Positions 21,148 to 30,128 of a DNA stretch of 64,000 nucleotides are shown here, piece after piece (the first letter of the stretch is position 1; each line of letters opens with the position of its first letter). Source of the DNA: Neisseria musculi (GTDB lineage: Bacteria; Pseudomonadota; Gammaproteobacteria; Burkholderiales; Neisseriaceae). The position numbers and the translations under genes were made by a program. Under the pieces are notes generated by a model. That model ran no database searches and was not told where the DNA came from. It saw nothing but the letters and a program-made list of their open reading frames with translations. The stretch spans positions 930,001 through 994,000 of the forward strand of contig NZ_CP060414.2 of the NCBI RefSeq assembly GCF_014297595.2. The letters run 5' to 3'.

Positions 21148-21246
21148 ATGCAGTTTAAAATACTCTTCGCTAAGGGAAAACTGCTTTTAACGGTCAATAT
21201 TGACACGCGGTTTATTTTAGCGGTGTTGATGCTGATTAGTCAATAG
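21148..21246 (+). CDS. Tiny phage ORF 3, 32 aa, membrane-like
   Basis: ATG with GAAAGGC 5 nt upstream gives MQFKILFAKGKLLLTVNIDT followed by a hydrophobic tail (RFILAVLMLISQ). The same arrangement (GTTGAAAGGCTT then CAGTTTRAA) recurs near 57.19 kb. Could be a small membrane or virion peptide, or a non-coding conserved element. Unknown. Confidence 0.4.
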   Translation: MQFKILFAKGKLLLTVNIDTRFILAVLMLISQ

Positions 21247-21263
21247 CGAGACCCGCCAAACAA

Positions 21264-21292
21264 AGGCCGTCTGAATCGTTTTCAGACGGCCT
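21264..21292 (-). terminator. Inverted-DUS terminator after zot
   Basis: AGGCCGTCTGAATCG pairs with CGTTTTCAGACGGCCT followed by T-rich DNA, just beyond the end of the zot pseudogene. Confidence 0.7.
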
Positions 21293-21302
21293 TTTTGCGG
21301 TT

Positions 21303-22443
21303 TCACGGCCTGAACTGTTCTCCTGCTTCGACATAGCCGTCATACATCAGGTTTGGCAGGCTTTTTCCGCCCATTACCGGCACTTCTCCGCCTGATGCAG
21401 GGCTACCCCCTTGCGCGGTTTCAGACGGCGTGTATGGGGCGTTTGCGGTGTCTTTGTAGGGATTGAACGGCAGGCCGTTTTTAACGTAGTCTTTGCACAT
21501 TTCGGTGCTTACTTCTTTCAGCGGCGTAGCCTGATCCGAATAACAGGTACAGCCGCTATCACCACCCGAAATACAGGCGGCCACGCGCTCAAAGGTTTTT
21601 ACCTGCCGCACACTATCATAAAGGGGCTTGCTTTCGGGCTTTTCGGCCAGCGTAGGCACATATAAATCAGGTGTGAGGCTTCGGCCTTGCGCCGATGTGG
21701 AATATTCGGCAGACGGGGGCGGTGATGCGAGGGATTCAGCAGAAACGGCGGCAGCCTGAATATCTTCGCTTTGTCCTGAATAGCGTTTGCCCATCTTGAT
21801 TACAGTATAGGCGGTGAAACCGATCAGCAGCGGCAGAAAGATTATAAGAAACACTAGGCTTTTGGGAATGCGCCGTTTAGGCTTGGTGTGTACTTCCGCC
21901 GATTTGTACCGGCCGAATGCTTTTTTTGGCAGCACAAAACTTCTTTCGATGGCGCGGGCAATATTGGTTGCATTATCGGGCTGATCAACGCATTCGTTCC
22001 ATTCATAAAGTTTTCGGCCAACGGGTTTGATGCTGATATGCATATGTCGCTGAACCAGTTTACGCACGAACGAATCAAGAAAGCTGGGATGTTACGTTAT
22101 CAGCACGATATCAAGGCCGTGATGACGGTGAAGCGCCAGCTTTTCGATGAACTCAGGAACTTTTGAAGCAGCCGAGCGGGTTCCCATTAATCTTTGCGCT
22201 TCGTCTATGATAACGAGCGGGCCGTAGGGCAGAAAGTCTTGTAATCCTTGCTCTTTGATTTGGCCGTCTGAAAGCTCCTGATGTTCTATGGCCAATTCGG
22301 GAATACCGTTGATAAAAAGCGGGCGTTTTTTTCTTTTGACCGTCTTTGTCGGTAAAGTGGGTATAGGATTCATCGGACAGCAACATATTCACGATTGATG
22401 CGGTTTTGCCCGAACCGGGAACGCCTGTTTGCAGAATAATCAT
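21303..22443 (-). pseudogene. Zot-like phage assembly ATPase (pI-type), double lesion
   Basis: Reconstructed it is about 380 aa: Walker A GVPGSGKT at residues 7-14, Walker B LVIIDEAQ, one membrane helix (KSLVFLIIFLPLLIGFTAYTVI) and a periplasmic cysteine-containing tail. Zot/pI proteins power extrusion of filamentous phage through the envelope. Two lesions break it. A 7-A run on the coding strand (22326-22332), one base too long, shifts the frame after residue 37; and codon CAA in the family motif TQHP is TAA at 22092-22094, an in-frame nonsense. The DEAQRL segment and the rest are otherwise well preserved, so decay is recent. Confidence 0.88.
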
Positions 22444-22691
22444 TTACCATTCCCGCCACTAGGCATGAAGGAAAGTTTGTTTATGCCTGCCATTGTGATA
22501 TTGAACACATAAGCCCAAAAAATGATACCGAGTGCATGACCGAAACCTGCCATGATGACAAGCCGGAATACGGCGGAGGGCATGTTTTCAAAATGGGTAA
22601 CGATGTATTCTTTCAGCCAGTTCAATCCGACCATATAGCCGCCGTAGGTTACGAAAGTTAAGCCGAGCGCGGGAATAAGGAATGCAGGCAT
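22440..22691 (-). CDS. DUF2523-type minor coat/assembly protein
   Basis: The 83-aa, mostly hydrophobic protein starts MPAFLIPALGLTFVTYGGYM and has two to three membrane segments with VFRLVIMAGFGHALGIIFWAYVFN, the layout of DUF2523 proteins, which occupy the place of minor capsid protein pVI just before zot in neisserial filamentous phages. It overlaps zot by 4 nt (ATGA). In MDA-type phages the adsorption gene lies immediately upstream; here it does not. Confidence 0.8.
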   Translation of the reverse strand: MPAFLIPALGLTFVTYGGYMVGLNWLKEYIVTHFENMPSAVFRLVIMAGFGHALGIIFWAYVFNITMAGINKLSFMPSGGNGK

Positions 22692-22694
22692 TGT

Positions 22695-22772
22695 TTAATC
22701 CTTTTTGAGACCTGAAAACATGATATAAGCCGCCGATATTGAAGCGAGACCTATTACAAGAAAACATATCAT
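22695..22772 (-). CDS. 25-aa membrane peptide, probable minor coat protein
   Basis: ATG overlaps the major coat stop (ATGA) and opens MICFLVIGLASISAAYIMFS followed by GLKKD: one membrane helix with a lysine-rich cytoplasmic end. Size, topology and position between the coat gene and the DUF2523 gene fit a pVII/pIX-like end-cap peptide of an inovirus. No family match from memory. Confidence 0.55.
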   Translation of the reverse strand: MICFLVIGLASISAAYIMFSGLKKD

Positions 22773-22987
22773 TTCGGCAAAACGGCACAGCCCGGCATCA
22801 GGGCAAAAATCACAGCGATGATGCCCAAAACGATACCGCCAACCTGCAAGGCATCTGAACGGGCAGTAGAGAGAGCCGTAGTAATGGCTTCGGGAACTTC
22901 GGCCATTGCCAAAGCGGGCAAAACACCCATTGGCACGGCAACGGCAGTTTTTGCGCCATATTTACGGGCAATATTCATTGCTTTCAT
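22769..22987 (-). CDS. Major coat protein of filamentous prophage
   Basis: The 72-aa precursor starts MKAMNIARKYGAKTAVAVPM, a signal peptide ending near ALAMA, then the mature coat EVPEAITTALSTARSDALQVGGIVLGIIAVIFAL with an amphipathic acidic N-half and a membrane helix. This is the standard inovirus pVIII layout. The expected basic C-terminus is replaced by MPGCAVLPK, with a single Lys, which is odd for a DNA-contacting tail and may reflect a recent mutation. The start at 22978 (MNIARK) is also possible. Confidence 0.75.
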   Translation of the reverse strand: MKAMNIARKYGAKTAVAVPMGVLPALAMAEVPEAITTALSTARSDALQVGGIVLGIIAVIFALMPGCAVLPK

Positions 22988-23065
22988 GATATTTCCTTTA
23001 AGTGAGTTAAAAAAGTGTGCGCGGGCTTTTAAAGGCAGTCAGACCGCCCGCCGAGCCTGAATCTT

Positions 23066-23263
23066 TTACATTTCAGTCATAAAACCAAAGACGATAAAGT
23101 TGTCGCCTATCTCTTCTAATGCGGTTTCCACGGCTTCGTTTCTGTCGAAGAAAAAGCCCGCTTGGTTGATAAACGGCGTATGACCCACATCACCCGTATC
23201 AGACGGGTATAGGAAATCCCCTGTTTCCCGAGACTGCACTACATAAACGCGGGTTATCGTCAT
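23066..23263 (-). CDS. Small phage protein of unknown function, 65 aa
   Basis: The product starts MTITRVYVVQSRETGDFLYP and is acidic and soluble, with no membrane segment. It lies 3 nt after the ssDNA-binding-like gene, in the replication-to-coat interval of the phage. I recognise no domain. Confidence 0.6.
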   Translation of the reverse strand: MTITRVYVVQSRETGDFLYPSDTGDVGHTPFINQAGFFFDRNEAVETALEEIGDNFIVFGFMTEM

Positions 23264-23266
23264 GGT

Positions 23267-23563
23267 TTAACCTTTGCTTTGTGTTCTTGGCCGAAAACCG
23301 ATGATTTTCAGTTTTTGGCTTTTGCCGTTGGTTACCAGCTCAACGTTTAAATCGGCTTCAAAGGGAAATGATGCGCCTTTGAACTGTTCAAAGTTAATAG
23401 AGCCGCCGTAGTCGTATTCCGATGCCGAGCTGCCTAAAGCGTTGCCCTGACTCGCATCAAGCGGAGTGGAGACGATAACGCGGCAGTAATCAAAGGTTTT
23501 GCCGTCTATTTGGCCGTTGAAGCGCTTTACACCCATAATTTGACCTTGAATCTGCATCTGCAT
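23267..23563 (-). CDS. Putative phage ssDNA-binding protein
   Basis: I place the start at 23563 (MQMQIQGQIMGVKRFNGQID, site AAAGGAAAAC), giving 98 aa; the open frame begins 10 codons earlier. The beta-rich sequence with spaced aromatic and basic residues, and its place between rep and the coat gene, fit an inovirus gpV-like single-strand binding protein that coats the replicating strand. The assignment rests on position and general features. Confidence 0.6.
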   Translation of the reverse strand: MQMQIQGQIMGVKRFNGQIDGKTFDYCRVIVSTPLDASQGNALGSSASEYDYGGSINFEQFKGASFPFEADLNVELVTNGKSQKLKIIGFRPRTQSKG

Positions 23564-23617
23564 GATGGTTTTCCTTTCATAAATACACTGCACTTTCAGG
23601 CGGCAGCGTTCTGCCTT

Positions 23618-24943
23618 TTAAAACTTGCCGGAATATTGGTGATACGCCCAAGCCAAATAATCTTCTTCGTGCTTGTCTGAAATCAGCTTGGTCATTTTGC
23701 GTTTCTGTTCCAATGCCATTTCAACCAGCATTTGGGCGGATTCACCCGGTTTCAGACGGCCTTCATCTTCATGAACGGCGGGTGCGTGATTGAATTTGGC
23801 CGCGTAGTTTTCCATACTCAAACGCTTGGGCAATAAATCGTGTTCGGGTTCGAACATAGCCAGTATTTCGGCAGGCTGTTTGTTCGGAAACATGGATTTG
23901 GCGGCATTGATAGCGCGCCCGACTTGGTTTCGGGCGACTTCAATACAGCGTTCGAAAGTCAGATCGAGTACCTTTTTAACGGTTTCAATCCGTTGGGCTT
24001 TCTCTTGAAACTGTGAACAAATGGGATAGGCCCCGCCGAAGTATTCGCCCGGCACGGTCAGCACTTCAAAGGGAATAACAATATCTTTGGCTTTGAATTC
24101 GATTTCAAAACGCACCCACGGGCTTTGTTTGTCGCCCAACTGTTTGCCTTTTTCATACACGCGAACGTATTTGGACGATTCGCGCGAGCCGACATAGTAG
24201 GTTTTGCCCTTGCCGTTGTTGGATTCCCAATCGGTACCGACCGATTCGCCATCGGGCATCATGCGGTGATTGGTGAACTTGCCCGCCAGCCGGTCGGCTT
24301 TGGCCTGTTCGGGCGTGTATTCGCCGTTGAAAAAGTCTTTGGCAATATCGATGCGGGTAATCTTCGGGCGAACGGCTTGGGTGATGAACCGGTAAAGGCG
24401 GGATTCCCAGCCGTCTGAAGCGGCATTGCAGCCGGTGGCGGTAAGCTCTATCAGCATGGTGTTGTTTTGGCCGCCGAAGTGGACGCGCCCGTATTGGGCG
24501 TTATCGGTTCCCATCAGCCAGCAGGAATCATAGAAACGCCCACCCGTATGTTTGGCTTTTTCGGTAATGCCGAAGCCGAAAATATCGTTTAACGCCATTG
24601 ATGCACGGACAATATATTCATCATCGGAAACGAGCGGATAACCGGCCAGCAGCGACAAAGTATCTTCGTGGATTGAAAAACTGATTTGGTCGATAAAGGC
24701 AGAATCTGCCTTACCGCGTCTTAACGGAATTTCCAGCAGACGGCCTTTGGAATCGGTCAGAAAGTGGGTGTATTTTTCAAACGCTTCCTGCTCCGCGCTT
24801 ACGGCCGCTGCCGTTTCTGCTCCCCCCCCTGTTAGATAAGGGGGGCGCCATACCGGCGCATGAAGCCGCCTTTGGCGCGTCGCAAAGCCGCCGCCACCAA
24901 ATACGGCTTCACGCGCTTTTTTTGCTTTGTCTTGGCTAATCAT
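23618..24943 (-). CDS. Filamentous phage replication initiation protein (Rep_trans/RstA type)
   Basis: At 441 aa it contains the features of the phage replication initiation factor family: ISFSIHEDTL, MLIELTATGCNA, a PKITRIDIAKDFFNGEY segment with the conserved D-x-x-K/D, and TYYVGSRESSKYVRVYEKGKQLG with the catalytic Tyr region. It nicks the plus-strand origin for rolling-circle replication. It appears intact. Its N-terminal 60 residues are low-complexity and encoded by G/C runs (8 C at about 24822 and a G run at 24840, as seen on the plus strand), so slippage could affect the start. Confidence 0.85.
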   Translation of the reverse strand: MISQDKAKKAREAVFGGGGFATRQRRLHAPVWRPPYLTGGGAETAAAVSAEQEAFEKYTHFLTDSKGRLLEIPLRRGKADSAFIDQISFSIHEDTLSLLAGYPLVSDDEYIVRASMALNDIFGFGITEKAKHTGGRFYDSCWLMGTDNAQYGRVHFGGQNNTMLIELTATGCNAASDGWESRLYRFITQAVRPKITRIDIAKDFFNGEYTPEQAKADRLAGKFTNHRMMPDGESVGTDWESNNGKGKTYYVGSRESSKYVRVYEKGKQLGDKQSPWVRFEIEFKAKDIVIPFEVLTVPGEYFGGAYPICSQFQEKAQRIETVKKVLDLTFERCIEVARNQVGRAINAAKSMFPNKQPAEILAMFEPEHDLLPKRLSMENYAAKFNHAPAVHEDEGRLKPGESAQMLVEMALEQKRKMTKLISDKHEEDYLAWAYHQYSGKF

Positions 24944-25146
24944 TCGGCAGACTCCCTATCCATGATTTGGCGCACGGCCAAACGCCCGTATTCGCAAGCC
25001 TGATTGACGGTTTTGACACGGTTCAGAGGATTGCAGATAGGAAAACAGACAGTACGGCTCGGATTGTCGTCTTTAAAAATGCGGACGATGTAGGATTTGG
25101 GGAAAAGTTCGGGTTCGGGTGTTACGGTGTAGTAGGCTGATGACAT
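24940..25146 (-). CDS. Small phage protein upstream of rep, 68 aa
   Basis: Start chosen at 25146 (MSSAYYTVTPEPELFPKSYI), since upstream codons are unconserved and cross the phage end. Contains RIFKDDNPSRTVCFPICNPL, and overlaps rep by 4 nt, implying coupled translation. Probably the first gene of the phage operon. Function unknown; no recognisable domain. Confidence 0.6.
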   Translation of the reverse strand: MSSAYYTVTPEPELFPKSYIVRIFKDDNPSRTVCFPICNPLNRVKTVNQACEYGRLAVRQIMDRESAE

Positions 25147-25232
25147 TTCAGACCCCTGAAAAATTCTGTTGTTCCGATTTGTCAAGGGGTATAATGTAAA
25201 AATACACCCCTTTTGTTGGGGTGCAATATATA

Positions 25233-25962
25233 AGGCCGTCTGAAAAAGCTGTTTCAGACGGCTTCGCAAACGCTATATTGCAAAGAAGCAAAACCGACAA
25301 ACAAGACGCAAAACTCATCGCACGATACTGCAAGGCCATGAATCCCGAAGCATGGCAGCCGCAGCCGTCCGAACAAAGACACCTGCAGGAACTGACACGC
25401 TACCTATCGAGACTGAAGCGTTTGCGCGCCGCCGAACAAAACAAACGTCAAACCGCCCCCGGTTACCTGAAAGGCCATATACAGCAAACGATTGAGAATC
25501 TGACCAGCCAAATACAACAGGTAAAGGCAGATTTGCAGGCGTTCTATTCATCAAACCCGCGATACAGCGAAAACCGCCAACGCCTGAAAACCATAACGGG
25601 CATAGGCGAAAACACCGCCGCCGTTTTGCTCTCGACCATAACATCACGCTTTGATACCGCTGCCCAACTGGCCGCCTATTTCGGTTTGGGTCCAAAACGG
25701 CATCAGCCGGGAACAAGCGTAAACGGCAAAGAACGGATTTCAAAGGTAGGCAAGTCCGACTTAAGGGCAGCCCTATACATGCCCGCATCGGCCGCCTACC
25801 GCATGAACGCCTTTCCCGCCTTTATCGGCCGTCTGAAAGCCGGGAAAAAACCGCCGAAACTCATCATTGTTGCAATTATGCGAAAGCTCTTGACTATCGC
25901 TTTCCACATTTTGAAAAACCAAACGGAATACGACAAAACCCGTTACGGATTAACAGCATAAA
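25233..25962 (+). pseudogene. Piv/IS110-family transposase, right copy, 5'-truncated
   Basis: The coding match to the left copy begins abruptly at GGCTTCGCAAACGC (about 25258) and runs intact to a stop at 25961, including KTDKQDAKLIARYC, the helical middle and the transposase_20 domain. The first 110 or so residues, with the N-terminal catalytic Asp and the Glu of CCEATGT, are absent and replaced by an inverted DUS pair (25233-25262) whose last bases merge into GGCTTCGC. The C-terminus (YGLTA) is uninterrupted, unlike the left copy. A hairpin TGCCCT-ACAAAAGC-AGGGCA follows as terminator. Confidence 0.82.
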
Positions 25963-26106
25963 TTAACAATACCAAACAGAAAAATGCCCTACAAAAGCAG
26001 GGCACGGCTTGGTTGTTGCCGAAAGAATACATCAACGGCATTGACACTAAATACACTATCTTTGGTTGTTTGATGGTGAAAAAATTTCCCATCAAACAAC
26101 GCTGCA

Positions 26107-27009
26107 TCACGCTTTATTTAATTTACGCTTCGCCCTCGGATGCGCGCCATCGTAAACTTTGGCCAAATGATCGAAATCGAGTTTGGTGTAGATTTGCGTG
26201 GTCGATAAGCGGCTGTGGCCGAGCAGTTCCTGTACTGCGCGGATATCCTGTGCCGACTGCAGCAGATGGCTGGCGAAACTGTGGCGCAACATATGCGGCG
26301 AAATATGCTGCGGGCTGCCGTGGCGCAACGCCCAATCGCGCAGGCGGTTTTGAATCTGGCGTATGCTCAGGCGGCGGCCTGTTCTGCCGGTAAACAGCGC
26401 GGTTTCGCCGCCTGCTGCCGCCCGCTGCGGCAGATATGCCCGAACGGCTTCGATACTTTTACTGCCCAAAGGCACGCGGCGCTGTTTGCCGCCCTTCCCG
26501 GTTACCCCCACCCAGCCCTCTTCCAGCAGAATATCCTGCATATCCAATCCGTGCACCTCGGCCACGCGCAGGCCGCTACCATACATCAGCTCGAACAAAG
26601 CATGATCGCGCACGCTTAACAGCCCCTCGCCGCAACCGTTGTCGAGCAGGGTGTTGAGCGTTTCCTGCTCGACCGCCTTAGGCAGACGCTCCGGCTGCCG
26701 GGGGGCTTTCAAACCTTCTGTGGGGTCTGCCGCCAGCAAACCCTGCTGCTCCAACCAGCCGCAATACTGCCGCCAAACCGACAGTTTGCGCGCTATGCTG
26801 CGCTGGTGTGCGCCCAGTTGCGACAGTTTTTTCAAAGCCGCAACAAAATAGCGGCGGTGCAGGGTTTCACCGCCTGCATCGGGCGGCAGCAGTTTTTGAA
26901 GCTGTATCAGGTCGCGGCGGTAGGCAGCCACGGTGTGCGGCGACTTCCCCTGCTGCGCCAGCGTATTTAAATAAAGATTGCAATGATTGGCAAACTGTTC
27001 GGGAAACAT
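26107..27009 (-). CDS. xerC: Site-specific tyrosine recombinase XerC
   Basis: The 300-aa protein has an N-terminal SAM-like core-binding domain (about 1-90) and the catalytic domain with Arg in GSGLRVAEV, Lys in [24 protein letters not shown] (H-x-x-R), the second His in [13 protein letters not shown] and the Tyr nucleophile in TQIYTKLD. The ending [15 protein letters not shown] is the XerC rather than XerD signature. With XerD it resolves chromosome dimers at dif. Its closeness to the prophage is probably incidental, although some filamentous phages exploit Xer recombination. Confidence 0.94.
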   Translation of the reverse strand: MFPEQFANHCNLYLNTLAQQGKSPHTVAAYRRDLIQLQKLLPPDAGGETLHRRYFVAALKKLSQLGAHQRSIARKLSVWRQYCGWLEQQGLLAADPTEGLKAPRQPERLPKAVEQETLNTLLDNGCGEGLLSVRDHALFELMYGSGLRVAEVHGLDMQDILLEEGWVGVTGKGGKQRRVPLGSKSIEAVRAYLPQRAAAGGETALFTGRTGRRLSIRQIQNRLRDWALRHGSPQHISPHMLRHSFASHLLQSAQDIRAVQELLGHSRLSTTQIYTKLDFDHLAKVYDGAHPRAKRKLNKA

Positions 27010-27543
27010 GGTATCGAAGGCCGTCTGAAAAGATAAAATATTTCAATCAAAATTTTGATTTTTATAGAAAAATAAATTTTTCCAATGAAAACCGTGGTAA
27101 CAAGTGTATGATTTAGGTAAAATCAAAATGCTTTCCTGTTTACATTTTAACAGAAAGCAGCCTTTACCAAACCGCCGGATTTCCCGATACAGCGCGGCAA
27201 ACGGGGCGGAAATACACGGCATACGGCGGTTTTGCCGCAGCTCGGAATCAATAAAGGTGCCGACAACGGCGGCTTTGGCAGTTGTGTTTTATCGGGCGGT
27301 TGCAGGTTGGTTTTCAGACGGCCTCCCAATCCCTTTCTGCCCGGTAATGAGCCGTTCACGCATTTTCCATGCAGGGCGCAAGCTGCAGCCGGCAGCAGTT
27401 GCCAAAACCGGTTTGGCTGCCGTTTTAGGAGCCTGCATAATGGTGCTCTTTTAAGCTAAGGCGCAGCAACACCGCAGCGGGGCAGGCGGATTCACCATAC
27501 CGGCCCGTGTTTCATCAATCTGATACAACGTTGGTGCGAAACC
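27010..27543. other. Regulatory/repeat region between xerC and nqrA
   Basis: No gene is credible. An extended -10 (TGTATGAT, -10 at 27107-27112) preceded by AT-rich DNA is the best plus-strand promoter candidate; TGTATRATTTAGG recurs upstream of trpS. A Correia-like element occupies the part nearest nqrA. One DUS lies at 27017 and one at 27312. Confidence 0.45.
27349..27499. repeat. Correia-like element upstream of the nqr operon
   Basis: GTTCACGCATTTTCC at the left, and GCTCTTTTAAGCTAAGGCGCAGCAA followed by CAGGCGGATTCACCATA at the right, match the ends and internal CTTTGAGCTAAGG segment of Correia-like elements in this window. It ends about 45 nt before nqrA. Confidence 0.5.
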
Positions 27544-28887
27544 ATGATTAGAATTAAAAAAGGGCTGGATCTGCCGATTGCAGGCCGGCCGGAACAAACC
27601 ATCTACCCGGGCGCCGCCGTCAGCGAAGTGGCCGTACTCGGCGAAGAATATGTGGGTATGCGCCCTTCTATGAAGGTTCAGGAAGGCGACAAAGTTAAGA
27701 AAGGCCAAGTGCTGTTTGAGGATAAGAAAAACCCGGGCGTGGTGTTTACCGCTCCGGCCCCAGGCACAGTTGCCGCCATCCACCGCGGCAAAAAACGGGT
27801 ATTGCAATCGGTGGTGATTGCCGTGGAGGGCGATGAGCAGGTTTCATTCGACCACTATTCCCCCGAAGCCCTCGAGCGTTTGAGCGGTGAAGAAATCCGC
27901 CGCAACCTGCTTGCCTCAGGCTTATGGACGGCATTGCGCACCCGCCCTTTCAGCAAAGTGCCTGCCGCCGATGCCGAGCCTGCCGCTATTTTCGTCAATG
28001 CGATGGACACCAACCCGCTCTGTGCCGACCCGCAAATCGTGATTCGGGAACGCGCCGATGATTTCACCCGCGGCTTATTGGTTCTGAGCCGCCTCACCGC
28101 CAATAAAATCCATGTCTGCAAAGCCGCCGGCGCCGATATTCCGGTTTCAGACGGCCGCAATATCGCCGTTCACGAATTCGGCGGCCCGCATCCGGCCGGC
28201 TTGCCGGGCACCCATATCCACTTTATCGAACCGGTTGGTGCCGGCAAAACAGTGTGGACGGTAAACTATCAAGACGTTATCGCCATCGGCCATCTGTTTG
28301 CCACCGGCGAATTAGACGTTTCGCGCGTGGTGTCGCTGGCCGGCCCGCAAGTCAAACAGCCGCGCCTGTTGCGCACCGTTTTGGGCGCGAAAATCTCCGA
28401 CCTGACGGCGGGCGAATTGAAAGACGGCGAAAACCGCGTGATCTCCGGCTCGGTGCTCAGCGGCGCTGCCGCCGTCGGAGCGCACGATTATCTGGGCCGC
28501 TACCACAACCAGATTTCGGTGATTGCCGAAGGCCGTGTCAAAGAGCTGTTCGGCTGGGTGGTGCCCAGTGCCGGCAAATACACGGTTACCCGCACCACTC
28601 TCGGCCATTTCTTAAAAAACAAGCTGTTTGATTTCACATCGGCCGTCAATGGCGGCAAACGTGCGATGGTGCCCATCGGCACCTACGAGCGCGTGATGCC
28701 GCTGGATATCCTGCCTACCCTGCTGCTGCGCGATTTGATTGTCGGCGATACCGACAGCGCACAGGCTTTGGGTTGTTTGGAGCTGGACGAGGAAGATTTG
28801 GCACTGTGCAGTTTCGTCTGCCCGGGCAAATACGAATACGGCACGCTGCTGCGCAATGTGCTGGATAAGATTGAGAAAGAAGGCTGA
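27544..28887 (+). CDS. nqrA: Na+-translocating NADH:quinone reductase subunit A
   Basis: The 447-aa protein opens [20 protein letters not shown], the typical NqrA start, and shows the biotin-lipoyl-like and SLBB-like segments and the C-terminal CPGKYEYG motif. NqrA is the cytoplasmic-side peripheral subunit that helps bind ubiquinone. It is first in nqrABCDEF; gaps of 2-12 nt mark one operon. The complex oxidises NADH, reduces ubiquinone and pumps Na+, serving as a main NADH entry point in pathogenic and commensal Neisseria. Confidence 0.97.
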   Translation: MIRIKKGLDLPIAGRPEQTIYPGAAVSEVAVLGEEYVGMRPSMKVQEGDKVKKGQVLFEDKKNPGVVFTAPAPGTVAAIHRGKKRVLQSVVIAVEGDEQVSFDHYSPEALERLSGEEIRRNLLASGLWTALRTRPFSKVPAADAEPAAIFVNAMDTNPLCADPQIVIRERADDFTRGLLVLSRLTANKIHVCKAAGADIPVSDGRNIAVHEFGGPHPAGLPGTHIHFIEPVGAGKTVWTVNYQDVIAIGHLFATGELDVSRVVSLAGPQVKQPRLLRTVLGAKISDLTAGELKDGENRVISGSVLSGAAAVGAHDYLGRYHNQISVIAEGRVKELFGWVVPSAGKYTVTRTTLGHFLKNKLFDFTSAVNGGKRAMVPIGTYERVMPLDILPTLLLRDLIVGDTDSAQALGCLELDEEDLALCSFVCPGKYEYGTLLRNVLDKIEKEG

Positions 28888-28889
28888 AT

Positions 28890-30128
28890 ATGGGATTGAA
28901 ACATTTTTTTGAAAAAATCGAACCCGATTTCCTGCCGGGCGGCAAACTCGAAAAATGGTATCCGCTCTATGAGGCAGTGGCCACCCTGTTATACACGCCC
29001 GGCACGGTAACGCGCAAATCCTCGCATATCCGCGATGCACTCGATTCAAAGCGCATGATGATTATGGTGTGGATTGCACTGTTTCCGGCCATGTTCTACG
29101 GCATGTATAACGTTGGTGCGCAATCGGTTGCCGCCGTCAACCATATGGGGCTGCTGGAACAAAACATCGCCGCCGACTGGCATTATGCGCTGGCGCATTG
29201 GCTGGGCATCAATTTGGGTGCCGATGCCGGCATTTTCAGCAAACTCTCGCTGGGTGCGGTATTCTTTCTGCCGATTTATGCGGTGGTGTTCGCCGTGGGC
29301 GGTTTTTGGGAGGTCCTGTTTTCCGTTATCCGCAAACACGAAATCAACGAAGGCTTTTTCGTTACCTCAATCCTGTTTGCCCTAATCGTGCCGCCCACCC
29401 TGCCGCTGTGGCAGGCTGCGCTGGGCATCACGTTCGGCGTGGTTGTAGCCAAGGAAGTGTTCGGCGGTACGGGTAAAAACTTTATGAATCCCGCGCTGGC
29501 CGGCCGCGCCTTTCTGTTTTTCGCCTATCCCGCCCAGATTTCCGGCGATGCCGTTTGGACGGCAGCAGACGGCTTTTCGGGAGCGACCGCGCTTTCCCAA
29601 TGGGCAGTTGCGGGTTCAGACGGCCTGAAAAACGAAATCACCGGAGAGCCACTTGCCTGGATGGATGCCTTTATCGGCAATCTGCCCGGCTCGATGGGCG
29701 AAGTCTCCACATTGGCACTGATTATCGGCGGCCTGATGATTGTGTTTTGCCGTATTGCATCTTGGCGCATCATTGCCGGCGTGATGATCGGCATGGTGGC
29801 CACTTCGCTGCTGTTTAATGCCATCGGCTCAGACACCAACCCGATGTTTTCTATGCCGTGGTATTGGCATATGGTATTGGGCGGCTTTGCCATCGGTATG
29901 CTGTTTATGGCCACCGACCCGGTTTCCGCTTCGTTTACCAATGCCGGCAAATGGTGGTACGGCGGCCTTATCGGCATGATGTGCGTTTTGATCCGCGTGG
30001 TCAACCCCGCCTATCCCGAAGGCATGATGTTGGCTATTCTGTTTGCCAACCTGTTCGCGCCGATTTTGGATTATTTTGTTGCCCAGGCAAATATCAAACG
30101 CAGGAGGATCCGCAATGGCCAAGTTTGA
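28890..30128 (+). CDS. nqrB: Na+-NQR subunit B
   Basis: A 412-aa integral membrane subunit with about ten helices. The covalent-FMN threonine is Thr233 in DGFSGAT, matching the T236 site of Vibrio NqrB; FMN is attached by ApbE, encoded further down. NqrB is a central electron carrier (FMN and riboflavin) and part of the Na+ path. It starts 2 nt after nqrA and its last codons overlap the nqrC start by 14 nt. Confidence 0.97.
   Translation: MGLKHFFEKIEPDFLPGGKLEKWYPLYEAVATLLYTPGTVTRKSSHIRDALDSKRMMIMVWIALFPAMFYGMYNVGAQSVAAVNHMGLLEQNIAADWHYALAHWLGINLGADAGIFSKLSLGAVFFLPIYAVVFAVGGFWEVLFSVIRKHEINEGFFVTSILFALIVPPTLPLWQAALGITFGVVVAKEVFGGTGKNFMNPALAGRAFLFFAYPAQISGDAVWTAADGFSGATALSQWAVAGSDGLKNEITGEPLAWMDAFIGNLPGSMGEVSTLALIIGGLMIVFCRIASWRIIAGVMIGMVATSLLFNAIGSDTNPMFSMPWYWHMVLGGFAIGMLFMATDPVSASFTNAGKWWYGGLIGMMCVLIRVVNPAYPEGMMLAILFANLFAPILDYFVAQANIKRRRIRNGQV

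Larger units (their letters stand above)
19505..26071. mobile_element. Defective filamentous (MDA/Nf-type) prophage bracketed by inverted Piv/IS110 copies
   Basis: Two Piv/IS110 transposase pseudogenes lie in opposite orientation at the ends; their homology extends beyond the stops to matching outer sequences (19505 AAACAACCAAAGATAG and its complement ending at 26071), giving an imperfect inverted repeat of about 800 bp. Between them lie, on the minus strand, a small ORF, rep, an ssDNA-binding-like gene, a 65-aa gene, the major coat gene, two minor membrane proteins and a broken zot, in the usual Ff-like order. No pIII/TspB-like adsorption gene is present. Piv-linked filamentous prophages are known in Neisseria. 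Given the lesions, production of infectious particles is unlikely. Confidence 0.85.
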
